A stretch of DNA of 21,036 bases, from the NCBI GenBank assembly GCA_001969505.1, contig LSSK01000674.1, forward strand, positions 1-21,036, written 5' to 3'. The position numbers were made by a program, and so were the translations under genes. Within the stretch, counting starts at the first letter, position 1. The number at the start of each line of letters is the position of its first letter. The notes under the pieces are model-generated. The model was not told where the DNA came from, searched no databases, and saw only the letters and a program-made list of their open reading frames with translations. Origin of the DNA: Zancudomyces culisetae (taxonomy: Eukaryota; Kickxellomycota; Harpellomycetes; Harpellales; Legeriomycetaceae). Shown here piece by piece: positions 6,583 to 15,942 of the stretch.

Positions 6583-9350
6583 TCATTCCAACAACTTTAC
6601 CAGTGACTTGATGTATTTGGCTACATCAAACATGCAAATAGCCAAACCATGTCTAAATGCACTGTCCTGAACAAGCTCAGAGACAATAGGGTCCATCAAT
6701 TTATAGTCTTTGACTGCCTCTAAATAGTTATAGTTGGATGCGTTTATATTCGGATTGGCACCAGGTTTTGGATTGGTACCAGGACCACCAGAAGAGGAAG
6801 GAAGTGGTGGGGGAAGTTGAGATGGATCAGGATCATCTACTATATCCATAGCATCATCAATATCACTCAACAAATCATCCAGCCTTGCGTAGCTGCCTTC
6901 CAGACCTTTGAGTATTGTAGTAGCTTCGGACGAATCAAAGTGTGGGTGATGAAGCAGGGCAGCACGAGGATTGGATAAAGCGTTGGCAAATGGAGTTTTG
7001 CACATGCTGATGATATGGGAAACCAGACGACAGACAGAAGAAATGTTGCGGTAGACAGGGGCAGGAGAAAGTGAGGTGTCGTTAGGAAGGTCTTTGAGAC
7101 CAGCAACACCAGTGCTGTTGGATGGGTCGTTGACTTTAATGATTTTGAGGGTTAGTAAAATGGCGTCTATGATTTCGTCTGAGAGGCCGAATAGATTGCC
7201 CTTAAGCAGCTCAAACTCCGACTCCAAGCTAGAGCCTCCATCGGTTGTCGGAACTTGCTGAATGTCAATCGGCCCAAGCGAGTCCAAGAACTTGTTTAGC
7301 TCCGAGGCGAGAGCATTTAGCCGAGTAGCTGCAGTTTCAACCAGTGATGTGACGGATGGCCCTGTGCTCTTGTTCTCAATATATTTTCTGGCACACTCGC
7401 AAAGCAAATTGCTGCGCGATACCAGTTCTTTGGACATTCCCTGCAGCTGGTCTGCAGTTGAAATACTTCGACCGCGTTCAGTGCCAGCAGAGTTGCTGGG
7501 CAGTGATTTGCTCAGTGCCTTTATGTTGTTGATGAGATGTTCTACTGCTTCTGTATGTTTGGCTATGTCTTCGTTTATTTGGAAACTAGCGCGTCTCGCC
7601 TGCACCGAAAACACTAGCGTATCTACGCTATACCATAATGCCTCGATATCCTGTTTATACAGGCTGCCTCTCGTCGCTACGCTTTTCTGTACGTCGTTTT
7701 TGTCGTGCACCTGCGAATTAGTCGACTTATTATCTACCACAAAATCAGCAGGCTGTCTCTTGTTGGGTACAGAATTTCCTCCTCTTTCTCCCATCATCTT
7801 TCCCAGCCTGGAATTCGCCTTGTCCATCTCTGTCTCTACACTATCAATCCTTCGATCATACGGCTTTTCTACAGCCCCCAGCGCTGTAATTTCTTTGGCA
7901 AGCTCTGTATTTTTGGCCTTTAAGGTTTCTATCTCTTTATCTCTAGACTCGCCATATACTTTAAGCTCACTTATTAATTTTTCGTTCTCCTCAAGTGCCT
8001 TTTTGTAACCTTCGTTTTCTATTTTTAGTCGCTCAGCTTCCTCTTGTATTTTTTTGTATTCTTTTTCTTTTTCTACATACTCCAACAACGTCTGCTTCAA
8101 CTGATCTACCTCTTTCTTATAGTTTTCTACGCTGTTATTTAGCATATCTTTTCTTAGTGTTTGTGGAGTCATTTGCATAAAATCTCTTCCCACATCACCT
8201 GCACTGCTATACCCACTCCCACTCGCTGACGGCTTCAGTTCAGGCATTCGGTAGTCTAACCCTGCCATTGCTCTCGAGTACCCTTCGCTGGAAACACTAC
8301 TGTTACTATTGCTTGGCGCTTTACTCAACGCCACGCTCTCCCCACTCTGTATCACATTTCTATTACCGCTTCTCTCGATATCATTGTATGTACCCCCTTG
8401 CGCAAATCCGACCCCTGTTCTTCCATTTAGACTCCTTATCGGTGTACTTGTGCCCGAATTCGTATTTGCCTTAAACCCAACTCCCCTATCTCTATCTCCC
8501 TCATCATACCGCTGTCCTGCATCTACAACATTGCCTTCCTGGAAATTCAACGCACCTGCTCCACTCCCATCTCCATCTCCAAACCCTGAATTCTGCTGTC
8601 TTTCCTCATATTTTTGCATATATTGCAGCTATTTTCAAACAACAAAAAAAACATACCCACACACAAAATTTTTAAAAACCATCTGTAGTTTATCCCTTAC
8701 ATCACCCCCCTCATCCTACTTGTCACAAAATTTTTGAACACTTACATTAGAAGCTGCTCGTGGGTATCTCAACCTCAACTCGCTATTAACATCTACTACC
8801 AGTTCTATAAACTTTTTGGTAGGCAGTGTCGCTAGTTTCTGTCTTGCTTGGTTCCTTTTTGGATGATATGCCTCTTTCACTGGTAAAAACGGTACTATTT
8901 ATTCACATTTTCATAATTAACTCAGTTCCTCTACCTCTACTTCTTCCTCTTACCCATAACCATAACATTTAACAAATCATCAACTTTTTACTCAAACTAT
9001 TCATTCACTTACATATTTGTGCTTTATGCATCCTTCTGTCAAGCTCATCAAACACATCTTTTGACAACTCTTCAAATTGAAGCTGTGTCAGCCGCTCCAG
9101 CTTTCTATCCCCCTTCATCCGTACTTCCAACTCCTCTATTTATTAGTAAATATAAAATCATGTCAATTAACACCTTGCTCATATTTTCCTCTCTTTATTA
9201 TACTCCACAACTACCACTACAACCACCACCACCACTCTACCATTATCACAACTGTTATTTTTTATTCTATGTGTTACCTTTTGATAATAGACCTTGTGCA
9301 TACTTGGTCATTACCCGCATATACCCTACTACTACAGTATCTACCAACAT
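6583..9350 (-). CDS. SPA2: Spa2-type polarisome scaffold, four exons, 796 aa
   Basis: Spa2 is the scaffold of the polarisome at bud and hyphal tips, where it holds the formin, Bud6, Pea2 and MAPK-pathway kinases. Exons on the minus strand: 9350-9278, 9135-9013, 8894-8746 and 8628-6583; joins are in frame (2391 nt). Donors are GTAACA, GTAAGT and GTAAGT; all acceptors are ATAG. Two Spa2-homology (GIT-type) repeats are encoded by exons 2 and 3: LERLTQLQFEELSKDVFDEL (37-56) and KRNQARQKLATLPTKKFIEL (78-97). A Ser/Gly/Asn-rich linker follows, then a coiled coil at about 281-393, a conserved helical segment at about 438-488, a Pro/Ser-rich stretch near 705-735, and the typical Spa2 C-terminus FRHGLAICMFDVAKYIKSLV (773-792). 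It is about half the length of the budding-yeast protein. The start at 9350 is the least certain point: it is the first ATG after an in-frame TAA, and exon 1 has only a weak match to the family. Confidence 0.9.
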
Positions 9351-12300
9351 CTTTTATATACTTTGTTTTCTCCCCTTTTATTATGTCTCTTTTGCACTTT
9401 TTGTTCAAGATACTGCTCCTCTTTTTTTCTCACTCGCTTTCTTGGTTTCTTCTTCCAAAAAAATAATAATAATAAAAACAGTCAGGTCTTGTATCTCGTA
9501 TGCTGTGTATTAATATAAAGTCGGTTTTTATATATTTTAAATTGGCTACAAAACTGATATCTCAATACATCAGCTTCTTTTTTTTGTAATCCTTTCGTGT
9601 CGAGTGTGTTACTAGTTTTAATTCTTCGGTTCGTTGTCCTTTTAATATTTCCATATACATTTATATTTGCGAATATGCTTTTGTATTTTGATTGTTACAA
9701 ATAAAATCTCTCTAGAATTATCCTACTTGTAGTTACTTTTTGAATTCTAATTCTCTCTCGTTCTTTTGTTATTTACACTCTTTTCATTTAAAAACATATA
9801 CATTGAATTCGTTAATTACGATCGTCTCGGAATTAATATATTCTCAAATAGCTATTTCTTTACAACCGGGGTCCAAAAACACTGTCGATTTTCTTTAACT
9901 CCTCTTTCTCGCTTGCTGTCAAGTCTTTATGCCGTAAAATATCATTCAATGCCCAATTCAGTAAAATCGATCGATTATTATCTCGCAAAATTATACTGGT
10001 ATATTCTATCCGCTTGGATTATTATGGTATCTTTTTCTTTCATTTACAAAAACATTGGATTGTCTATATATACCAAAAAAAAAAACCTCCCAAATTTATA
10101 AAAAAATATTCGCTATTGGTATTCTTGATTAAATAAAATAACTACACTCCGAATATACTCTTTATTCTGCCTAAAATATGCTATATGTTCTTTACAACTT
10201 TTTCTGAAAAGAATACTGTTATACACTAGTCTTGATAATACTATAAACTAGGTAACCTCTAAATATTTCATCTATCTATGACTAGTTTGCAAGAATTAAA
10301 ATATCTATCCGAAACAATATTTACATTTTGGGTTTGAACTTTGATTCTCTTTTTTTTTCCATTTCAAGCCTTTTTCCAAATTCGTTTATCCGTTAATATT
10401 TTTTGGCTCTGAAATTAAAAAAGACGCAATTTACAAATACACTTGGATTTAATTGCATAATAATTTTGTTCGCTAATATTGCTTGGTTTGTATTTTTAAT
10501 CCAATATTGTTATTGAACAGATTGTTTAAATCCTTTTTATTTTTATATTTATTTATCCAAAAAAAACATTTTTTTGCTTTTTTCTCCCTCCTTTTCCTGT
10601 AATTCGTGTACCCATGAATTATTAAATCCGCAAGAAATTGAAATTTTAAACCTTGATTTATCGCTACTTTCCATTCTTCACATTGATCTGTTTATTCACG
10701 AATTTTATTTTCCAGTTTTTTCTGTATTTCATTATCACTAAAACGCAGAAACTAAATGCTCACTGAATCATCCAATTTGAATCGGAATTCCAATAGAACC
10801 AATCCTTTCAAATTTCTACCACAAAAATTCCCTCCGCCTCTGCCTTTGCCTCCGCCTCCCCCCAAAAAAAATTAAAAAATCGAGATATTTAGCTCATTAT
10901 TTAAACAATTCATAAAAAAATACATTGAACAATTGGTGCGTTTTACCTCTTGGGAAAATGCTTTGTGCATTTCAAGCAGATTTTAATAATCCATCACAAA
11001 TACCTCTATCAAAAGCTATAACTATGCTAATACTTTTGCTTTTCAACTGAAGATTTTTGTGTTAAATGCCTGGTTCATAATGTATTAAAACAAAACAGCC
11101 TCCCCCCTCCCAACACATCACAATTTGATTATAAATGTTACTTTTAGTATTTGCCATTTGCCTATAATGCCAATTTAATATATACTGTTTTAAGAAAATG
11201 CGCGTGTATTACTGGTATTGTGGAGCTTTGTTTTCGCTATACAACCATTTTTCATTGTGTATATAAATGGCTATATTTCTAGCATTGAAATAACATAAAC
11301 AGATATTGTGCACAGTATATGGCAATTTGTGTAATTTTCAAATGAAAAAACCAATACCAAAACCAAAATAATATAAAAAATAGAGGGAAAAACTGCATAT
11401 TGTTTATGGAAAATCTGTTTGTATCAGAGCAATTGATGTTTTGCATTTACAATTAAACACACAAAGTAGTACTTATATCTAAGCATATCTTATTTGTAAA
11501 TATATGCAACGTATCTTTTAGAAACTATTCTAGGGGTTTTTTTTTTCCGTAACTCGGCGACATTTTGCTCTGGCCTGTTTTTTGTAGACAGAGCCTTTGT
11601 TCTTTTATTCTAAACTTCACCAGTGTTTCTGGGAAAGCAGGATACAGATTCCAAAAACGTTTTTTCTTAATCTTCACCAAAACTCGCAGTATTAAATGAG
11701 AAAAAGCCGAATTCAGATGATTTATCTAGTAACTAATAAAGCAACTATTACAATATCCTGGCCTATTCCAGATTTTATCCATATTGCACAGAACAAAGTG
11801 AATAAATATAAATTTGAAAGATACCATGATTTAGTTAATCCGTGTAACACTCAAATTTCCTAGAAAGAGCTATTTATAGTATCAGCAAACATTCAAGGTT
11901 TGTTTCCAGCCTATATATGTAATATCATAACATATCAGCATTATAATGCCAGGAATTGAGAAACGGAAAACAAACTAAATCAAAGGGGGGATATTGGATT
12001 GGTATAATAATATATTTAAACGAGATGATAAACCGCTAAAGCGAGTTGACCCACTCTTGGGTTGACAGGTTTAACTTTTTACATTGCGTATGTGTTCTTA
12101 TTTTAACTTGTAGAAATGTACGAAATCTCATTTAAAAAAGGAAAACACCTGAAAGATAGTTACTAGATGTAAAATCCACTTTTTTGTACATCAATTGATT
12201 AGTATCAGCTTGTAAAATGCTAGAATATTTTATAAACGTTGATGCTGCTATGATATATTCTAGGAAGAATAACAGATGTATAATAAACTCTATGTATTCA

Positions 12301-12600
12301 TGCACTTTTAATGTAATACATGTTGAGATCTTTATTGGAGTTTTATCTTGATGTGACTAAAAGCCATTTAGCATCATAACCAATCTCCATTTCGCGACTC
12401 GCAAGGTTTGATTGAAGTTTTTGATTTTTTGATTTTTATTTTCGGTAACTGAAATAGATGATTTTTTAAGTCACAAATTGCTTTGAAGAAATAGACTAAA
12501 AATTTTTTTTTTAACTCGAGTAAATATACACTTTTTTTTTTCCAAAGCAGACAATCAAAAGGACAAAAAAAAACGAATTCAGTTAAAAAGGTTAAAAGGA
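9351..12600. other. 3.25-kb gap between divergent SPA2 and ELP5
   Basis: The gap separates two genes transcribed away from each other, so it must contain both promoters, but it is far longer than the other spacers. It is AT-rich throughout. A 111-codon + frame at 9766-10101 begins at a non-ATG codon; from its first Met it would give about 50 residues with one hydrophobic helix, and it matches nothing I know. A 66-codon minus frame near 11.53-11.73 kb also lacks a start. A compact inverted-repeat element lies at 12029-12080. A purine/pyrimidine-biased tract with C runs lies at about 10830-10870. No tRNA, snRNA, rRNA or transposon is recognised. Confidence 0.5.
12029..12080 (+). other. Compact nested hairpin followed by a T5 run
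   Basis: TAAACC (12029-12034) pairs with GGTTTA (12068-12073). Inside, GACCCA (12048-12053) pairs with TGGGTT (12058-12063) around a CTCT loop, with one G-U pair. A smaller GCT/AGC pairing lies at 12035-12042. Five T follow at 12076-12080, as at a Pol III terminator. I see no convincing A or B box, and the element is too short for a tRNA. It could be a small RNA end, a cruciform or chance. Confidence 0.25.
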
Positions 12601-14076
12601 ATGGATCCCAAACTTTCACACATTGTTCACAATGAAATAGTGAAAGCCAATCTCGTGTTGGTTCAAGATAGCCTGCAACATAACGGGATGAGTTTTGTCA
12701 CAAACATGCTCGAAACCGAATTATCTAGACCGCTTTACCAAAACCCGTTCGAGTATGAGAATAAAAGCGGTAACCATCTCGAGGGTCTTGGACAAAACTC
12801 CAGGTCTAAAATCTTGGTGATTTGCACTATCCATGACCCCTCAGAGATTTTGGGTTCAAATATAACAGCATACACAACAACTCGGGGAAAAGCCAGTAGT
12901 GAAAATAGTACACAAGTTGAGATTATCGATATGCGAGTACGATTTAATTTAGAGACACGGCAGCTAGAAAACACAAAACTAGATTTTGCAGAGCTTTACA
13001 ACAAATTAGATGCCCTACAACTATTTAGTAATAGCGATAACAATAACAAAAAGGGTATATTAGCAGGTAGAAATACAGATTTTCCACTATTGTTCATTGA
13101 CAGTTTGGAACGGTTTTTGGATAGCTCAGTTACTAGAACACTTGAATTTCTGCAAAGACTTGCAATGTTGATTAAAGAGAACAGTGCTGATAAGGATAAA
13201 CTCAATAATCAGAATGGTGGTAATGGTGGCAAACTACAAAGAGTATTACTGTACCAACACAGCGAGTTGACAGAATTTATTCCAGGACAGGAATGTCTGA
13301 CGAGAAACAACTGTACCAGGGCTGGCGCAAATATGGGTGTTGGTGTTAGCGAGGAGAGATTAGGCGTGATCAAAAGGCAGATACAAAACATGTTTTCAGC
13401 GGTTATCAAGCTGTACAAAAAGGATATGCTGAAAGAATGGGGGTGGGTAGTAAACATGGCGAAAACAGCGAGTGGGGATGGCAACAAAGAAATAAGCGAG
13501 GGAGTGGCAGTTCTGGAACTCAAAAAACAAGCAGTAGGAAAAGTCAATCGTGAAGTGTGTATCTATAAAATATATCCAGCGACGACTGAGGATATTGGTG
13601 GGCTCAAGAGCGGAATGGAAGGGTGTTTTGTGTCTGGGGAAAGGGAAAGAGAAAGAGAAAGAGAAAGAGAAAGAGAAATGATGAATAAAAGACAAAACAA
13701 GAAAAGCAAGATGGTTATAGAATATCCAGAGCAAACAAATGAAAGTGATGGAGACAAGTATCAAGTAGATTCTAACTATGACAAAATAGGTACGGAGAAA
13801 CAACAACAACAGCAACAACAAAAACAAAATATTCAAAAGGGAACAGAAACAAAAGTAGAAGAGTTTATTGAGAACAGCACATTCAACTTGAAGCTTACAG
13901 AGCAGCAACGATTGGATAGAGAACGAGTCGAGCTGCCATATCTCGAAGCACAGAATCAAGGTCAATACCAAAACCAAAACCAAAGCCAAGGATCAATGGG
14001 TGGTGAAATAATCTACCAGCCAGATACAGATGACGATTGGGACGAAGAGGATCCTGATGACGACTTAGAATTCTGA
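12601..14076 (+). CDS. ELP5: Elongator complex subunit Elp5 (Iki1), 491 aa
   Basis: Elp5 is part of the hexameric Elp4-Elp5-Elp6 RecA-like ring of Elongator, which installs the cm5-type modification on tRNA wobble uridines. The single exon begins at the first ATG after an A-rich leader. The N-terminus (KANLVLVQDSLQHNGMSFV, 15-33) and ILVICTIHD (70-78) followed by PLLFIDSLERFL (about 162-173) give alternating strands and helices of a RecA fold without a Walker A loop, as expected for Elp5. The C-terminus IIYQPDTDDDWDEEDPDDDL is the acidic tail characteristic of this family. At 491 residues it is much longer than budding-yeast Iki1; the extra length is mostly a charged, low-complexity segment at about 345-470, with a Glu-Arg repeat (347-359) and seven Gln (401-407). 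The stop overlaps the converging Ariadne gene by 12 bp. The tail and fold order support the call strongly; the middle is poorly conserved. Confidence 0.87.
   Translation: MDPKLSHIVHNEIVKANLVLVQDSLQHNGMSFVTNMLETELSRPLYQNPFEYENKSGNHLEGLGQNSRSKILVICTIHDPSEILGSNITAYTTTRGKASSENSTQVEIIDMRVRFNLETRQLENTKLDFAELYNKLDALQLFSNSDNNNKKGILAGRNTDFPLLFIDSLERFLDSSVTRTLEFLQRLAMLIKENSADKDKLNNQNGGNGGKLQRVLLYQHSELTEFIPGQECLTRNNCTRAGANMGVGVSEERLGVIKRQIQNMFSAVIKLYKKDMLKEWGWVVNMAKTASGDGNKEISEGVAVLELKKQAVGKVNREVCIYKIYPATTEDIGGLKSGMEGCFVSGEREREREREREREMMNKRQNKKSKMVIEYPEQTNESDGDKYQVDSNYDKIGTEKQQQQQQQKQNIQKGTETKVEEFIENSTFNLKLTEQQRLDRERVELPYLEAQNQGQYQNQNQSQGSMGGEIIYQPDTDDDWDEEDPDDDLEF
13639..13677 (+). repeat. Hexanucleotide GAAAGA repeat inside ELP5
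   Basis: One GAAAGG, five GAAAGA and a final GAA encode six Glu-Arg pairs plus Glu, residues 347-359. The 6-bp unit keeps the frame when the copy number changes, so the array can vary in length without destroying the gene. Confidence 0.95.
13801..13821 (+). repeat. CAA/CAG tract (seven Gln) in ELP5
   Basis: Seven Gln codons (six CAA, one CAG) in a row encode residues 401-407 in the low-complexity linker of Elp5. The tract is directly followed by Lys-Gln-Asn. Confidence 0.9.
14065..14076. other. 12-bp antisense coding overlap of ELP5 and the Ariadne ligase
   Basis: The last four codons of ELP5, including TGA at 14074-14076, lie opposite the last codons of the minus-strand ligase, whose TAA is at 14065-14067. 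Each gene ends inside the coding sequence of the other, so both 3' untranslated regions must cross into the partner gene. Confidence 0.95.
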
Positions 14077-15942
14077 AACATCAAACACAAAGGAAAAGCG
14101 CGACTCAAGGTATCCCGACACAATATCGTCAACCATAACCTTCTGGCGAGTCTTGACATAGGTTGAGAGGTTGAGAATCTGCTGCTTGAGGTCGGCAATA
14201 TTTGACCAGTCGATGTTTTCTGTTTCTATCAATCCGTTCAGCTGCTCTGTCGCACTCTCAAGATCGGCTTGGTTGTCTTCAAAAATAATGTTCATGTTGT
14301 CCTTGACCATATAATACGCAAACGCATATGTCCACTTCAACACACTACGTGCCGCCGCAATGATTTCGACTGCGTCGGCCAAAAACTGTACATCAATCCA
14401 CGTCAGCGCCGTATTGCTTTGCGCCTGCTCCATCCGCAGCTGTGTCTTTTCCAGCAGCCGCTTCATCAGCACTATGCTTTGTTCGTGGTTGGTGTACCGT
14501 GCGTAGTAGTGTAGATATCGCTCCAGTGCCTCTCTGCTCTTGTTGACTGTCTCTTCGCCACTTTTCTTCACGTCCGAATACTTGTTGCATTTGTAGTATT
14601 CGGCCCCATGTGTCTGCCATTTACCTTTACACAACCAACAAAACTCGTATCGGCATTTCTTGCACGTCATGTGATTACACCCGCCGTTCTTCTCAATTGC
14701 CGACATACAGTTTGGACAGTCCTTTGTAAATGCTGCCAGGTAGTTTGCTGTCTCCGAATCATCTTTACACTTTTGAATCCACCGCTTTGTAATTGTGCAT
14801 AAAACCGGAAAGTGGTCCTGTGGCTCACCACAGTCAAAACAAAACTTGAATCCACACTTACATTTAGCTATCTGTGGTAGCTTACACTCCTCCTCTTCCT
14901 CTCCCCCATTGCCACTGAAAATCACTCCTCCGATGTGCCGCCTATTACTACTACTACTACCACCGCTGCTGCTGTTCCATTCTATTGCGTACTCGCAGCC
15001 TGGCGCTGGACAAAACTTCATGTGTTTGTTTGAATTTACGTATTCCTCTACCTGTTGTTTTTCGTATTTTTCCTTTAATTCTCTCCTATCCTTGTCGTTA
15101 CCATTGCTAGATATTAAAAACCCTATTGCTCCTGGTGCCAGCTTGCTTTTACATTTATATCCCATACACCCAATCACATTTGCCTCCCCCCCTCTTATTT
15201 TGTGTGCTACATAGGAATAGTAGCAATCTTTACAATAGTAATGCGGACATGAGTATGTTCCAAATACCTTTAATGGCTCCACTCCCCCTACTCCTTCCTG
15301 GCTATATCCACCACCTTGACTATTATTACTATTATAGTTTTCAGGAGCTGGTGGCTGCTCACCCATAATTGCGCAAACAAAATTTTCAAATATCCCTCTC
15401 GAATTGTAGTACACATCCAGATACCTTTTCTTCTCACCGCTGCTTGCAATCTCCAAATCGTTCTCAACAGCAAGTTGGCTATTGTTTGTAGCGCAAAGCA
15501 CTCCCGATGTATAGCTTGCCTCTATTAGCTTCTCTTGGTTATACCCATACTCCTTTAGCAGCAAATGTGTAACATCGGTTCCAACCTCCAAAATCCCATT
15601 GGTCTGTTGCACCAACTCATTTATTTTCTCTAACACTTGTGCATTTGAGTATACCCAAAAATCGCTCATCAATTCATGATTGCTGGAAGAAGCTTCCATT
15701 CCTTTACCGTATGTGTACCCTTGCTGCGATTCTTTCCGCTTGCGTTTCAGCTGTGCCTCTTCCTGGCTGTTATCATATGACCCTACCATCTCGTTGTCGG
15801 AACACATATTGTTGGAGGTTTCGCCTTCTTGGTCCGACCCCCAATCTTCGTACATTTGGCTGTCAAAATCAAAGTCGTAGTCATAGTCATCGCCACAGTC
15901 AGGCATATCAAGATTTTGCATGTTCTTTTCCATTTTTGTCAA
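14065..15942 (-). CDS. HEL1: Ariadne-family RBR E3 ubiquitin ligase, 625 aa
   Basis: RBR ligases take ubiquitin from an E2 onto a catalytic Cys in RING2 and then pass it to the substrate. A single exon starts at the ATG at 15942. Order: acidic N-terminus (DYDYDFDFD, 20-28); UBA-like helices (about 100-150); RING1 (190-264); IBR (311-382) with C311, C316, C361, C363, C368, C371, H377 and C382; RING2 (409-452) with CPNC, IEKNGGCNHMTC carrying the catalytic C422, FCWLC, H445 and C452; and the Ariadne autoinhibitory domain (about 453-625) with HYYARYTNHEQS. RING1 is odd: the first pair is C190-A-I-M193, so Met replaces the second zinc ligand, and a 25-residue Gly/Asn/Ser insert precedes C232, H234, C237 and C240. 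A Ser/Gly/Glu insert (about 324-352) splits the IBR. Family membership is certain; orthology to yeast Hel1 is an inference. The 3' end overlaps ELP5. Confidence 0.93.
   Translation of the reverse strand: MTKMEKNMQNLDMPDCGDDYDYDFDFDSQMYEDWGSDQEGETSNNMCSDNEMVGSYDNSQEEAQLKRKRKESQQGYTYGKGMEASSSNHELMSDFWVYSNAQVLEKINELVQQTNGILEVGTDVTHLLLKEYGYNQEKLIEASYTSGVLCATNNSQLAVENDLEIASSGEKKRYLDVYYNSRGIFENFVCAIMGEQPPAPENYNSNNSQGGGYSQEGVGGVEPLKVFGTYSCPHYYCKDCYYSYVAHKIRGGEANVIGCMGYKCKSKLAPGAIGFLISSNGNDKDRRELKEKYEKQQVEEYVNSNKHMKFCPAPGCEYAIEWNSSSGGSSSSNRRHIGGVIFSGNGGEEEEECKLPQIAKCKCGFKFCFDCGEPQDHFPVLCTITKRWIQKCKDDSETANYLAAFTKDCPNCMSAIEKNGGCNHMTCKKCRYEFCWLCKGKWQTHGAEYYKCNKYSDVKKSGEETVNKSREALERYLHYYARYTNHEQSIVLMKRLLEKTQLRMEQAQSNTALTWIDVQFLADAVEIIAAARSVLKWTYAFAYYMVKDNMNIIFEDNQADLESATEQLNGLIETENIDWSNIADLKQQILNLSTYVKTRQKVMVDDIVSGYLESRFSFVFDVSEF

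Noticed and set aside
8895..9012. Possible box C/D snoRNA in SPA2 intron 2 (TTGATGA and CTGA about 70 nt apart)
   Set aside because: The C box deviates from RUGAUGA, no terminal stem pairs beside the boxes and no clear C'/D' set is present.
9766..10101. 111-codon + strand open frame with a hydrophobic segment
   Set aside because: It begins at TTG, has no ATG until past its middle, carries AT-driven composition and matches no family I know. Open frames of this size are not rare in a 3-kb AT-rich gap.
11527..11730. 66-codon minus frame whose PETLVK stretch and about 18 bp of DNA resemble the N-terminus of TEM-type beta-lactamase (a possible vector trace)
   Set aside because: The resemblance ends after about 20 bases on both sides, the rest of the frame differs and no other vector sequence is nearby. 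I judge it chance.
13209..13989. Several long open frames antisense to ELP5
   Set aside because: They mirror the low-complexity Glu/Arg/Gln coding of ELP5, giving runs of Ser, Leu and Phe with no domain. Only the + frame has family signatures.
15290..15375. A hidden short intron that would remove the RING1 insert and restore CxxC
   Set aside because: A GTGAGC donor-like site and TAG triplets exist, but no combination creates a Cys at the needed position. The intron would also be only about 60-70 nt, well below the 111-174 nt of the others.
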